NCBI RefSeq assembly: GCF_005889715.1
Contig: NZ_VCKW01000009.1
Coordinates: forward strand, 1 to 60,698
Direction of reading: 5' to 3'
DNA length: 60,698 nucleotides
Origin: Actinomadura soli
GTDB taxonomy: Bacteria > Actinomycetota > Actinomycetes > Streptosporangiales > Streptosporangiaceae
Part shown: piece by piece, positions 16,173 to 25,946 of the stretch
How the letters are laid out: every line of letters starts with the position of its first letter
How positions within the stretch are numbered: the stretch's first letter is position 1
Notes under the pieces: generated by a model
The model's database searches: none
What the model saw: only the letters and a program-made list of their open reading frames with translations
What the model was told of the DNA's origin: nothing
Translations under genes and position numbers: made by a program

Positions 16173-16682
16173 TCAGGCGGCCTCGGCACGAGCCTTGACG
16201 GCGGCGTTCATCGCGGCGAACTCGTCCTCCATGTCGAGCTGCCCGCCCGCGACCGGGACGAGGGCCCCGGAGAAGCGCTCGCCCTGGATGAGCCGGACGC
16301 GCCCGTTCCCGGCGGGCTCGATCCGGAAGTAGTGCTCGCCGTCCACGATCCCCGGCATCCACAGGCGCCCGATCCAGCGCAGCTCGCGGCCGGGCTCGGC
16401 CTTGAGGACCTTCGGGGCGAACGCCATGGTGCCGCCGCCCGAGTCGCGCAGGACGTTGTGGAGCCGCGCGCCCTCCTTCGGCGCGCCCTCGGCCCTGACG
16501 ATGAACGGGTTCCACTGCGGGAAGCCGTCGAAGTCGGTGACGATCCCGTAGACCTCGTCGGCGGACGCGGAGATCTCGATGGTGCTGCTGACCTCGTGCG
16601 GTGCGAGCTCGCCCCAGGCGAGCATCCCGCCGGCGATGGCGAGCGGAAGGGCGAGGGCGGTGACGGCGACTCGGCGGATCAT
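16173..16682 (-). CDS. SRPBCC-domain protein with N-terminal membrane/signal segment
   Basis: 169 residues from ATG 16682, which has GGAGG five bases upstream. Residues 4-25 are hydrophobic (VAVTALALPLAIAGGMLAWG), a signal anchor. A START/SRPBCC domain follows (EVSSTIEISASADEVYGIVTDFDGFPQWNPFIV ... FSGALVPVAGGQLDMEDEFAAMNAAVKA). Such domains bind hydrophobic ligands. An upstream in-frame ATG at 16745 would include the palindromic operators and is rejected. The gene is divergent from an ECF sigma factor and shares the control region. Confidence 0.82.
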   Translation of the reverse strand: MIRRVAVTALALPLAIAGGMLAWGELAPHEVSSTIEISASADEVYGIVTDFDGFPQWNPFIVRAEGAPKEGARLHNVLRDSGGGTMAFAPKVLKAEPGRELRWIGRLWMPGIVDGEHYFRIEPAGNGRVRLIQGERFSGALVPVAGGQLDMEDEFAAMNAAVKARAEAA

Positions 16683-16694
16683 GACGGCCTCCAG

Positions 16695-16738
16695 TTGGCT
16701 AATCTCATTAGCCAATAAGCTAGCTAACATCATTAGCT
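16695..16738. promoter_or_regulatory. Two inverted repeats upstream of the SRPBCC gene
   Basis: TTGGCTAAT-N3-ATTAGCCAA (16695-16715) is a perfect 9-3-9 repeat. AGCTAA-N5-TTAGCT (16722-16738) shares the same GCTAA half-site. Their AT-rich sequence stands out in this DNA. They lie just upstream of the SRPBCC start, so they are probably an operator for a dimeric repressor not encoded in the window. Confidence 0.6.
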
Positions 16739-16777
16739 TTGGCAAGCCCCGCCTCCTCGGGAGGTTCCGGCGGCCCG

Positions 16778-16804
16778 TGTCACATCTCCCCGGCGGGTTC
16801 CGTC
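16778..16804 (+). promoter_or_regulatory. ECF41-like promoter of the sigma factor gene
   Basis: TGTCACA (16778-16784), a 16-bp spacer, then CGTC (16801-16804). From memory this is the promoter consensus described for ECF41 sigma factors, which control their own genes. Transcription would start near 16810, leaving a leader of about 28 bases to ATG 16838. Confidence 0.65.
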
Positions 16805-16837
16805 AGTGCTGTGAACATGGCTGACGAGGGGGATGGG

Positions 16838-17713
16838 ATGGACGAGCGCGAGTTCCTGGCCGGTGAGTTCGAGAAGCACCGGGTGCATCTCAGGGCGGTC
16901 GCCTACCGGATGCTCGGTTCACTCGCGGAGGCGGACGACGCCGTCCAGGAATCGTGGTTCCGGCTCAGCCGCTCCGACGCCGACGCCATCGAGAACCTCG
17001 GCGGCTGGCTGACCACCGTCGTCGGGCGCGTGTGCCTCGACATGCTGCGCTCCCGCACCGCGCGCCGCGAGGACCCGCTGGAGGAACGCCTCCCGGACCC
17101 CGTCATCGGCCCGGCGTCCGGCGCCGATCCCGAGCACGAGGCGCTGCTGGCCGACTCGGTCGGGCTGGCGCTGCTGGTGGTCCTCCAGTCGCTCACGCCC
17201 GCAGAGCGGCTCGCCTTCGTCCTGCACGACACGTTCGCCGTCCCGTTCGAGGACATCGCCCCGATCATCGGACGCTCCCCCGCCGCCGCACGCCAGCTCG
17301 CCAGCCGGGCCCGCCGCCGGGTGCGCGGCTCCGCGCCCGTGCCCGACCGCGACCCGGCCCGCCAGCGCGAGATCGTCGAGGCGTTCCAGGCCGCGGCGCA
17401 GTACGGCGACTTCGAGGCCCTCGTCGCCGTCCTGGACCCCGATGTCGTGCTGCGCGCGGACGTCGGCGGTCCGACCGGGCTGACCGAGGTCCACGGCGCG
17501 GAGGCCGTGGCCGGCCGGGCGCTCATGTTCCGCCACGGCGGCGGCGAGTCGCGGCCCGCGCGGATCAACGGCACCGCCGGCGTGGTCGGCATCCTGGACG
17601 GACGCGCGAAGTCCGTCCTGTCCTTCACGATCGTGAACGGCAGGATCGCCGCCATCGACATCTTCGCCGACCCCGCCCGCCTGGCGGACCTGGACCTCAC
17701 CGCCCTCGGCTGA
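16838..17713 (+). CDS. ECF sigma factor with fused SnoaL-like C-terminal domain (ECF41/SigJ type)
   Basis: 291 residues from ATG 16838, preceded by GAGGGGG; ATG 16817 is an alternative. Sigma region 2 is FEKHRVHLRAVAYRMLGSLAEADDAVQESWFRL and region 4 is LTPAERLAFVLHDTFAVPFEDIAPIIGRSPAAARQLASRARRRV. The linker has RLPDPV where ECF41 has a WLPEP-like motif. Residues from about 180 are a SnoaL-like domain (ALVAVLDPDVVLRADVGG ... IDIFADPARL), the fused domain that replaces an anti-sigma factor in this group. The usual partner, a carboxymuconolactone decarboxylase-like protein, is absent; the divergent SRPBCC gene takes that place. Confidence 0.9.
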   Translation: MDEREFLAGEFEKHRVHLRAVAYRMLGSLAEADDAVQESWFRLSRSDADAIENLGGWLTTVVGRVCLDMLRSRTARREDPLEERLPDPVIGPASGADPEHEALLADSVGLALLVVLQSLTPAERLAFVLHDTFAVPFEDIAPIIGRSPAAARQLASRARRRVRGSAPVPDRDPARQREIVEAFQAAAQYGDFEALVAVLDPDVVLRADVGGPTGLTEVHGAEAVAGRALMFRHGGGESRPARINGTAGVVGILDGRAKSVLSFTIVNGRIAAIDIFADPARLADLDLTALG

Positions 17714-17721
17714 CCCGGACC

Positions 17722-18318
17722 TCAGCCGTCAAGCTCCGCGAACGGAACGGTCGCTCGGAAAGGCTGGTCGAGCACCAGTTCGTCCTCGTGCGTCTCAACG
17801 AGGCGGTAGGTCTTGCTCGCCCAATCGAGGCGGTACTCGTGGATCGTCTTGATGTAGAGGTCGCCGTCCAGGAAGACCACGAGGTAGACGGGGATTCCCT
17901 CGTAGGCGTACTCGGCGAGCTTGTCCACGGTGTCGGTGTAACCCGACCCCGGTGAGACGACCTCCACCACCGCGACCGTGTCGGCCGCGGTCAGCTTGGC
18001 GCCACGCGGAACGCATTTGTCGACCGAGACGTCCGGGCGCCTGAAGGAGAACTTCCCGTCCTTGCGAAGACGCTTGACGAAGTGGACGTCGATGTCCGTG
18101 GAGACGCGCAGGCACGGGTCGTCCGGTTTTGCCGCTTCGAGCCGGTTCGCCAGTCTCCGCGCCACGTCGCTGTGCTCGGCGGTGCCGCTCTGGCACAGGA
18201 TGATGTTCCCGTCGATGACCTCGACCAGCTTGCGAACCTGATCGGGAAGTGCGTCGTACGCGGATTCGGTGAGCGTCAGCGACTCGGGATCGGACGTCCA
18301 CGCCGGCAGGGTGCTCAC
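17722..18318 (-). CDS. Uma2-family (DUF820) putative endonuclease
   Basis: 198 residues of the PD-(D/E)XK-like Uma2 family common in cyanobacteria and actinomycetes. Visible blocks are KLVEVIDGNIILCQSGTAEHSDVARRLANRLEAA, SFRRPDVSVDKCV, and VAVVEVVSPGSGYTDTVDKLAEYAYEGIPVYLVV, in which D and ExV fit the catalytic core. The biological role of the family is unresolved. It is convergent with the sigma factor gene (8-bp gap) and lies just downstream of dapB on the same strand, at the edge of the accessory insertion. Confidence 0.88.
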   Translation of the reverse strand: MSTLPAWTSDPESLTLTESAYDALPDQVRKLVEVIDGNIILCQSGTAEHSDVARRLANRLEAAKPDDPCLRVSTDIDVHFVKRLRKDGKFSFRRPDVSVDKCVPRGAKLTAADTVAVVEVVSPGSGYTDTVDKLAEYAYEGIPVYLVVFLDGDLYIKTIHEYRLDWASKTYRLVETHEDELVLDQPFRATVPFAELDG

Positions 18319-18327
18319 GTTCGCATC

Positions 18328-19748
<1,421 letters not shown>

Positions 19749-19769
19749 GGGGATCCTCTCCGAAGACAT

Positions 19770-19825
19770 GCGGACTAGAGTCCGGTTAGCTTCTCCGGAG
19801 ATTAGCGGACCTCGGTCCGGTTGGC
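19770..19825. promoter_or_regulatory. Duplicated palindromic operator upstream of azoR
   Basis: Two 21-bp boxes, 19770-19790 and 19805-19825, are identical at 16 positions. Each contains the palindrome CGGAC-Y-NN-R-GTCCG (CGGACTAGAGTCCG and CGGACCTCGGTCCG), followed by GTTRGC. They are 35 bp apart. CTCCGGAG lies between them (19793-19800). The boxes overlap the 3' end of the upstream holin-like gene. Confidence 0.65.
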
Positions 19826-20199
19826 AACTGGTCGTCGGCGACGAACAGGTTGAGGGCCCAGCTGACGACGCCGATGATGATCGCGCCCCAGAACGCGGGC
19901 CAGAACCACTCGACGTGGAACGGCAGGTCCAGCTCGCCCGCGACCCAGCTCGTCAGCATGAGCAGCCCCGCGTTCACCAGCAGGGCGATCAGGCCGAGGG
20001 TCAGGATGTAGAACGCGCAGCCCAGGACCTTGATGACCGGCTTGAGGACGGCGTTCACGACGCCGAAGATCGCGGCGACCGCGACCAGCGTCAGGGCCCG
20101 CTCCCCCGTGTCCCCGGCGGTGAGCTCGACGCCGTCCACCACGGCCTCGGCGACCCACAGCGCGATCGCGGAGATGACGAGCCTGATGAGGATCTTCAC
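19786..20199 (-). CDS. Small membrane protein, phage-holin superfamily IV / YvlD type
   Basis: 137 residues with four predicted membrane helices: LVISAIALWVAEAVV, LTLVAVAAIFGVVNAVLKPVIKVLG, FYILTLGLIALLVNAGLLMLTSWV and FWGAIIIGVVSWALNLFV. The N-V-L-K-P and LTLGL motifs are typical of the DUF360/Phage_holin_4_2 family. Despite the name, the chromosomal members are not proven holins; some belong to envelope-stress regulons. Its final codons carry the azoR operator repeats. No phage genes are nearby. Confidence 0.85.
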   Translation of the reverse strand: MKILIRLVISAIALWVAEAVVDGVELTAGDTGERALTLVAVAAIFGVVNAVLKPVIKVLGCAFYILTLGLIALLVNAGLLMLTSWVAGELDLPFHVEWFWPAFWGAIIIGVVSWALNLFVADDQLPTGPRSANLRRS

Positions 20200-20234
20200 C
20201 CGCCGGGACCTACCCGATCATGGACGGGCTAACG

Positions 20235-21554
20235 TCAGGCGGCGAACTCGCGGTCGCCGACCGGGCCGATGACGGTGAGGGCCTGGGGGGCGGTGAGGAC
20301 CTCGCTCGCGATGGCGCGGACGTCGTCCAGGGTGACGGCCTCGATGCGGGCCAGGACCTCGTCCACGGGCAGCAGCGACTCGTACACCAGCTCGCTCTTG
20401 CCGATGCGGCTCATGCGGGAGCCGGTGTCCTCCAGGCCGAGGACCATCGCGCCGCGGAGCTGCCCCTTGCCGCGCTCCAGCTCCTCGCCGGTGAGCCCGG
20501 CGCCCGCGGCCTTGCGCAGCTCGTCGCGGCAGATGGACAGGACCTCCTCGGCCTTGGCGGGCTGGCAGCCCGCGTAGACGCCGAAGATGCCGGAGTCGGC
20601 GTACTGGGCGGTGTAGCTGTACACCGAGTACGCCAGGCCGCGCTTCTCCCGGATCTCCTGGAACAGGCGGGACGACATGCCGCCGCCGAGCGCCGCGTTC
20701 AGCACGCCGAGCGCGAACCGGCGGTCGTCGGTGCGCGACACCCCGGCGCCGCCGAGGATGATGTGGGCCTGCTCGGTGTCCTTGTCGATCACGACGTCGC
20801 GCGGGTCGATCGGCGCGGGCGTCCCGTCCAGGCGCGGCGGGGCGGGCTCGGCGTCGCCCGCCAGGTGCTCCGCGAACGCCCGGGACACCAGCCGGACGAC
20901 CTCGTCGTGGTCGATGTTGCCCGCCACCGAGACCACCAGCTGGGACGGGACGTAATGCTGCCGGTAGTAGCCGTGGATGCGGTCGCGCGACAGCGCGCTG
21001 ATGGAGTCCTCGGTGCCGAGGATGGGGCGTCCGAGCGGGGTGTCGCCGTACAGCGCGGTGGCGAACTCGTCGTGGATCAGGTCGCCGGGGTCGTCGTCGC
21101 GCATGTGGATCTCTTCGAGGATCACGCCGCGTTCGGCCTCGACGTCCTCCGGGCGGTTCAGCGACGCCGCGACCATGTCGGAGACGACGTCAACGGCGAG
21201 GGGGAGGTCGGCGTCCAGGACCCGCGCGTAGTAGCAGGTGTACTCCTTGGCGGTGAACGCGTTGAGGTCGCCGCCGACCGCGTCGACCGCCGCGGAGATC
21301 TCCAGCGCGGACCGCCGTTTGGTGCCCTTGAACAGCACGTGCTCCAGGTAGTGGCTGGCGCCCGCGTCGGCGGGGGCCTCGTCGCGGGAGCCGACCGCCG
21401 ACCAGATGCCGAACGCGGCGGACCGCACCGTCGGCATCGTCTCGGTGATGATCCGGAGCCCGCCGGGCAGGACGGTGCGGCGCACCGCGCCGGAGCCGTC
21501 GGCGTGGATCGTGGTGGTGGTGCCGGGCTCCTGCGCCCTCGCCGGCAGGGTCAC
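20235..21554 (-). CDS. M16-family zinc peptidase (insulinase/PepR type)
   Basis: 439 residues from GTG 21554. The inverted zinc motif HYLEH is at residues 68-72, in ASHYLEHVLFKGTKRRS. A conserved glutamate cluster (VEAERGVILEEIHMRDDDPGDLIHDEF) supplies the third ligand. A second, inactive M16 half follows (GLAYSVYSYTAQYADSGIFGVYAG). The protein stays in the cytoplasm, with no signal peptide. The pnp-M16-dapB order is conserved in actinobacteria. The gap to pnp is only 80 bases, with an inverted GC-rich stretch, so it may be read from the pnp transcript. Confidence 0.95.
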   Translation of the reverse strand: MTLPARAQEPGTTTTIHADGSGAVRRTVLPGGLRIITETMPTVRSAAFGIWSAVGSRDEAPADAGASHYLEHVLFKGTKRRSALEISAAVDAVGGDLNAFTAKEYTCYYARVLDADLPLAVDVVSDMVAASLNRPEDVEAERGVILEEIHMRDDDPGDLIHDEFATALYGDTPLGRPILGTEDSISALSRDRIHGYYRQHYVPSQLVVSVAGNIDHDEVVRLVSRAFAEHLAGDAEPAPPRLDGTPAPIDPRDVVIDKDTEQAHIILGGAGVSRTDDRRFALGVLNAALGGGMSSRLFQEIREKRGLAYSVYSYTAQYADSGIFGVYAGCQPAKAEEVLSICRDELRKAAGAGLTGEELERGKGQLRGAMVLGLEDTGSRMSRIGKSELVYESLLPVDEVLARIEAVTLDDVRAIASEVLTAPQALTVIGPVGDREFAA

Positions 21555-21634
21555 GTGTCGCTCACATTCCGTGGTGGGAAAGCGACCGGCCGGCCGGCCC
21601 GCGCGGGGCCGGCCGGCCGGTCATGGGGCCGAGG

Positions 21635-23989
21635 TCAGGAGTTGCGCTGGCCGGAGTCGTCGCCGCGGCGGGTGCGGCGGCGGCGCGGACGGCGCTCGCC
21701 GTCGTCGCGGCGCTCCCTGCGCTCGCCGTCGTCGTCGCCGTCGCCGTCGGCCGCCGCGGCGGGGGCGGCCCCGTCACCGGGCTCGGACCGGTCGCCGGCC
21801 TCGCGCTCGATCACCTCGACCGGCACCAGCGACAGCTTGCCGCGCTGGTCGATCTCGGTGACCTCCACCTGGATCTTCTCGCCGACTCCCATCACGTCCT
21901 CGACGTTCTCGATCCGGGCGCCGCCGTGCAGCTTGCGGATCTGCGAGACGTGCAGCAGGCCGTCCTTGCCGGGCAGCAGCGACACGAACGCGCCGAACGT
22001 GGTGGTCTTGACGACGGTGCCGAGGTAGCGCTCGCCGATCTCCGGCATGTGCGGGTTCGCGATCGAGTTGATCGCCTGCCGGGCGGCCTCGGCGGACGGG
22101 CCGTCGGTGGCGCCGACGTAGATCGTGCCGTCGTCCTCGATCGTGATGTCGGCGCCGGTGTCGTCCTGGATCGAGTTGATCATCTTGCCCTTGGGGCCGA
22201 TGACCTCGCCGATCTTGTCGACCGGGACCTTGATCGTGATGATCCGCGGCGCGTACGGGCTCATCTCGGCGGGCGCCTCGATGGCCTCCTGCATCACGTC
22301 CAGGATCGCGAGGCGCGCGCCCTTGGCCTGCTTCAGCGCGGCGGCCAGCACGGAGGCGGGGATGCCGTCGAGCTTGGTGTCGAGCTGCAGCGCGGTGATC
22401 ACGTCGCGGGTGCCGGCGACCTTGAAGTCCATGTCGCCGAAGGCGTCCTCGGCGCCGAGGATGTCGGTGAGCGTGACGTACTCGTCGCCCTCGTTGATCA
22501 GGCCCATCGCGATGCCCGCCACCATCTGCTTCAGCGGGACGCCCGCGTCCAGAAGCGACATGGTGGACGCGCAGACCGAGCCCATCGAGGTGGACCCGTT
22601 CGACCCGAGCGCCTCCGACACCTGCCGGATCGCGTACGGGAACTCCTCGCGGCTCGGCAGCACCGGGATGAGGGCGCGCTCGGCGAGGGCGCCGTGCCCG
22701 ATCTCGCGGCGCTTCGGCGACCCGACGCGGCCGGTCTCGCCGGTGGAGTACGGCGGGAAGTTGTAGTTGTGCATGTAGCGCTTGGTGCGCTCCGGGTTGA
22801 GCGTGTCGATCATCTGCTCCATGCGGAGCATGTTCAGCGTCGTCACGCCCAGGATCTGGGTCTCGCCCCGCTCGAAGATCGCCGAGCCGTGCACCCGCGG
22901 GATCACGTGCGCCTCGGCGGTCAGCTGGCGGATGTCCTTCAGGCCGCGGCCGTCCATGCGGAGCCCGTCGCGGATGACCCGCTCGCGGACCAGCTTCTTC
23001 GTGACGGCGCGGTAGGCGGCGGAGATCTCCTTCTCGCGCCCCTCGAACGTCTCGGCGAGCTTCTCCACGACACCGGCCTTGAGCTCGTCCAGGCGGGCCT
23101 CGCGGTCCTGCTTGCCGGCGATCGCGAGCGCCTGCGCGAGGTCCTCGCTGACGGCGTCGGTGACGGCGGCGAGCACGTCGTCCTGGTAGTCCAGGAAGAT
23201 CGGGTACTCGGCGGTCTCCTTCGCGGCGACGGCGGCGAGGTCGCTCTGCGCCTTGCACAGCGCCTTGATGAACGGCTTGGCCGCCTCGAGGCCCTCCGCG
23301 ACGGTCTCCTCGGTCGGCGCGGTGGCGCCCTCGCCGACGAGCTTCAGCGTGTCGCGGGTGGACTCGGCCTCCACCATCATGATCGCGACGTCGCCGTCCG
23401 CCAGGACGCGGCCCGCGACGACCATGTCGAAGGTGGCGTTCTCGAGCTCGGGATGGGTCGGGAAGCCGATCCACTGGCCCTCGATCAGCGCGACGCGGAC
23501 GCCGCCGATCGGGCCGGAGAACGGCAGCCCGGCCAGCTGCGTGGACATCGAGGCGGCGTTGATCGCGACGACGTCGTACAGGTGGTCGGGGTGCAGCGCC
23601 ATGATCGTCTCGACGATCTGGATCTCGTTGCGCAGGCCCTTGACGAACGACGGGCGCAGCGGCCGGTCGATCAGCCGGCAGGTCAGGATCGCGTCCTCGG
23701 ACGGGCGGCCCTCGCGGCGGAAGAACGAGCCGGGGATGCGCCCGGCCGCGTACATCCGCTCCTCGACGTCCACGGTCAGCGGGAAGAACTCGAGGTTCTC
23801 CTTCGGCTTCTTGGACGCGGTCGTCGCCGACAGGACCATCGTGTCGTCGTCGAGATAGGCGACGGCGGAGCCGGCCGCCTGGCGGGCCAGCCGGCCCGTC
23901 TCGAAGCGGATGGTCCGGGTGCCGAACGTGCCGTTGTCGATCACGGCCTCGGTGCTCTGCGCGCCATCGATGCGCACGGCTTCTGTCAC
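21635..23989 (-). CDS. pnp: Polynucleotide phosphorylase / guanosine pentaphosphate synthetase
   Basis: 784 residues from GTG 23989, which has AGGAGG upstream; the longer open frame to 24364 runs through the structured leader and is not coding. There are two RNase PH domains (first block [31 protein letters not shown]; second [21 protein letters not shown]), then KH ([25 protein letters not shown]) and S1 ([33 protein letters not shown]). A tail of about 40 Arg/Asp/Glu residues ([17 protein letters not shown]) follows. It degrades RNA 3'-to-5' by phosphorolysis. It follows rpsO, the near-universal order. Confidence 0.97.
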   Translation of the reverse strand: MTEAVRIDGAQSTEAVIDNGTFGTRTIRFETGRLARQAAGSAVAYLDDDTMVLSATTASKKPKENLEFFPLTVDVEERMYAAGRIPGSFFRREGRPSEDAILTCRLIDRPLRPSFVKGLRNEIQIVETIMALHPDHLYDVVAINAASMSTQLAGLPFSGPIGGVRVALIEGQWIGFPTHPELENATFDMVVAGRVLADGDVAIMMVEAESTRDTLKLVGEGATAPTEETVAEGLEAAKPFIKALCKAQSDLAAVAAKETAEYPIFLDYQDDVLAAVTDAVSEDLAQALAIAGKQDREARLDELKAGVVEKLAETFEGREKEISAAYRAVTKKLVRERVIRDGLRMDGRGLKDIRQLTAEAHVIPRVHGSAIFERGETQILGVTTLNMLRMEQMIDTLNPERTKRYMHNYNFPPYSTGETGRVGSPKRREIGHGALAERALIPVLPSREEFPYAIRQVSEALGSNGSTSMGSVCASTMSLLDAGVPLKQMVAGIAMGLINEGDEYVTLTDILGAEDAFGDMDFKVAGTRDVITALQLDTKLDGIPASVLAAALKQAKGARLAILDVMQEAIEAPAEMSPYAPRIITIKVPVDKIGEVIGPKGKMINSIQDDTGADITIEDDGTIYVGATDGPSAEAARQAINSIANPHMPEIGERYLGTVVKTTTFGAFVSLLPGKDGLLHVSQIRKLHGGARIENVEDVMGVGEKIQVEVTEIDQRGKLSLVPVEVIEREAGDRSEPGDGAAPAAAADGDGDDDGERRERRDDGERRPRRRRTRRGDDSGQRNS

Positions 23990-24014
23990 GGGAAACCTCC
24001 TCAGGGTTCCGTAT

Positions 24015-24129
24015 CGGTCCTCGCGGCCGTTTCCCGTGGTCGTGCACGCTGCCGGTCTTCGATCGAAGCGCCCGGATCGAGAGCCCGCCGATGCGGCGGG
24101 ACGGATCCGGAAGCCACTACCGAGGACCG
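24015..24129 (-). promoter_or_regulatory. Structured leader of pnp
   Basis: CGGTCCTCG (24015-24023) pairs with CGAGGACCG (24121-24129), a perfect 9-bp outer stem. Inside, CCGGATC (24072-24078) pairs with GATCCGG (24104-24110) and, further in, CCCGCC (24084-24089) with GGCGGG (24095-24100). The element ends about 25 bases from the pnp start. In other bacteria the rpsO-pnp region is cut by RNase III as part of pnp autoregulation; this is a likely counterpart. Confidence 0.6.
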
Positions 24130-24325
24130 GCCCGCACCAGCGGTGTCCGCGAGGCTTGTCTGAAGTTTTCGCGGCCCGCCCGCGCCCCGTACGGGGTGAG
24201 CGGGCGGCCGATATGCGCCGGGTGCCCGGCCCGTCCGGCGGGGCCCCGCCTGTGCGGGCGGACCCCATTGGGCGGGCTCCGGGCGCGTCCGGACGAGGCG
24301 TCGCGCCCCGTCCGGCCATCGGGCC

Positions 24326-24360
24326 CAAAAAGGAAGGGAGCGGCCCGGCGGGCCACTCCC
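24326..24360 (-). terminator. Rho-independent terminator after rpsO
   Basis: In the minus direction: GGGAG-T-GGCCC, a three-base loop, GGGCC-G-CTCCC, then TTCCTTTTT. It has both a strong stem and a U-tract and begins eight bases after the rpsO stop codon. Some readthrough would be expected if pnp is also read from the rpsO promoter. Confidence 0.85.
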
Positions 24361-24368
24361 TCACCGTC

Positions 24369-24638
24369 CTAGCGGCGCAGGCCGAGTCGCTCGATCAGCT
24401 GCCGGTAGCGGTTGATGTCCTTGTTGGAGAGGTACTTCAGGAGCCGGCGACGACGGCCGACCAGCAGCAGGAGGCCGCGGCGGCTGTGGTGGTCGTGCTT
24501 GTGCTCCTTGAGGTGCTCGGTCAGATCGTTGATCCGACGCGTGAGCAGCGCGACCTGGACCTCCGGGGATCCGGTGTCACCCTCAGTGGTCGCGTACTCC
24601 GAGATGATCTTGTTCTTGGTGGCGGTGTCGAGCGACAC
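24369..24638 (-). CDS. rpsO: 30S ribosomal protein S15
   Basis: 89 residues, full length, from GTG 24638 with AAGGAG upstream. Contains [36 protein letters not shown] and the terminal [22 protein letters not shown], both diagnostic of S15. It binds 16S rRNA early in 30S assembly. A terminator follows directly. Upstream, a GAATAGT-like -10 lies about 130 bases from the start. Confidence 0.98.
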   Translation of the reverse strand: MSLDTATKNKIISEYATTEGDTGSPEVQVALLTRRINDLTEHLKEHKHDHHSRRGLLLLVGRRRRLLKYLSNKDINRYRQLIERLGLRR

Positions 24639-24852
24639 GTGGCTCCTTCGATGCGATCGTCACCCGCAGATCCGGGCCTGGTGAGCGCGCGGGTCCGCAT
24701 GGTGCGTTTTAAGAGGGTGGCGGGCCGCATGAGGGTGCAGCCAGCCGCGCCGGGGCCCTTCCCGGCGACTATTCACCGTACCATGCCGGAAAGCCACCCG
24801 GTCACGAAGCGGAAAGCCCCGTTGTCGTAGGGTACGCACTTTTCGTGTGGTT

Positions 24853-25800
24853 CTACCCGGATGTGATCTCGCGGGCCCGGGCCACGTCCCGGTGCATCTC
24901 CTCGACCAGCGCCTCGACCGAGTCGAACTTCAGCGTGTCGCGGATGCGGGCGTCGAAGTCGGCGGCCATGTGCTCGCCGTACAGGTCCAGGTCGTCGCGG
25001 TCCAGCGCGTACGCCTCGACGGTCCGCTCCCCCGCGCCCTCGAACGTCGGGTTCGTGCCGATGGAGATCGCCGCCGGCCAGCGGAAGGCGGGATAGCGCC
25101 CGGAGTCGCAGACCAGCCAGCCCGCGTACACGCCGTCGGCGGGGATCGCGGTGTGCGGCAGCGTCTCCAGGTTGGCGGTGGGGAAGCCGAGCGCCCGGCC
25201 GCGCATGTGGCCGCGCACGACGACGCCCTCGACGCGGTGCGGACGGCCGAGCGCCCGCGCCGCCTCCTCGACGTCGCCCGCGTCGAGCCGCCCGCGGATG
25301 TAGGTGGACGAGATCGTGTCGCCGTTCGCCACCAGCGGCATGCCCTCGGTGGTGAAGTCGTACTTCTCCCCCAGCTCCCGCAGCAGCGCCACGTCGCCCT
25401 TGGCCTTGTGCCCGAACCGGAAGTCCTCGCCGACGATGACGTGGGCCGCGTGCAGCCGGTCGACCAGGACCGACTGGACGAACTCGTCCGGCGGCACCTT
25501 CGACAGCCCCAGCGTGAACGGCACGACGACGACCGCGTCGGTGCCGAGCCCCTCCAGCAGCTCGATCCGGCGCCCGGTGCTGGCGAGCAGGGGCGGATGG
25601 GTGCCGGGCCGGACGACCTCGTCCGGGTGCGGGTCGAACGTGATCACCACGGACCGCAGGCCGCGGCGGCGGGCCTCCTCGGCCGCCCTGCCGACGATCC
25701 GCTGGTGGCCGCGGTGAACGCCGTCGAACACCCCGATGGTGACCACCGAGCGGCCCCAGTCCTCGGGAACCTCGTCGAGGCCATTCCAGCGCCGCACCAT
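24853..25800 (-). CDS. ribF: Bifunctional riboflavin kinase / FAD synthetase
   Basis: 315 residues. The N-terminal FAD synthetase domain has SVVTIGVFDGVHRGHQRIV (nucleotidyltransferase GxFDGxHxGH), TFDPHPDEVV and the ISSTYIRGRL motif. The C-terminal riboflavin kinase domain has GRALGFPTANLETL and YAGWLVC. It makes FMN and FAD in the cytoplasm. It lies between truB/PAQR and rpsO, the standard location. No FMN riboswitch is seen upstream. Confidence 0.97.
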   Translation of the reverse strand: MVRRWNGLDEVPEDWGRSVVTIGVFDGVHRGHQRIVGRAAEEARRRGLRSVVITFDPHPDEVVRPGTHPPLLASTGRRIELLEGLGTDAVVVVPFTLGLSKVPPDEFVQSVLVDRLHAAHVIVGEDFRFGHKAKGDVALLRELGEKYDFTTEGMPLVANGDTISSTYIRGRLDAGDVEEAARALGRPHRVEGVVVRGHMRGRALGFPTANLETLPHTAIPADGVYAGWLVCDSGRYPAFRWPAAISIGTNPTFEGAGERTVEAYALDRDDLDLYGEHMAADFDARIRDTLKFDSVEALVEEMHRDVARAREITSG

Positions 25801-25946
25801 GCTCTCCCTGCGTAGGACGTGCCTGCCCGGTCGTGTGGCCGCCCGGTTTTTGCTGCCGTCCTAAGAGTGCCATGCGCGGGCCGCCGGGGTGGCACCCGGG
25901 TTCACGCGGACCGGGTTCGCGCGGGCCGGTTTCCCGCCGGGCGGGC

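Larger units (their letters stand above)
23990..24368. other. rpsO-pnp intergenic region
   Basis: No gene in these 379 bases. In the minus direction they contain the rpsO terminator, about 200 bases of GC-rich sequence that must include any pnp promoter, the structured pnp leader, and the pnp Shine-Dalgarno. Confidence 0.7.

Noticed and set aside
17722..18318. Uma2 protein as part of a defence system or transposon
   Set aside because: No methyltransferase, helicase, toxin partner or terminal repeats are adjacent; single Uma2 genes are common in actinomycetes.
19786..20199. Prophage remnant, suggested by the holin-like protein
   Set aside because: No other phage gene, integrase or att-like repeat nearby; the family is widespread as chromosomal membrane proteins.
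21623..24163. 846-codon plus-strand frame
   Set aside because: Antisense to pnp; same type of GC shadow. pnp motifs are clear on the other strand.
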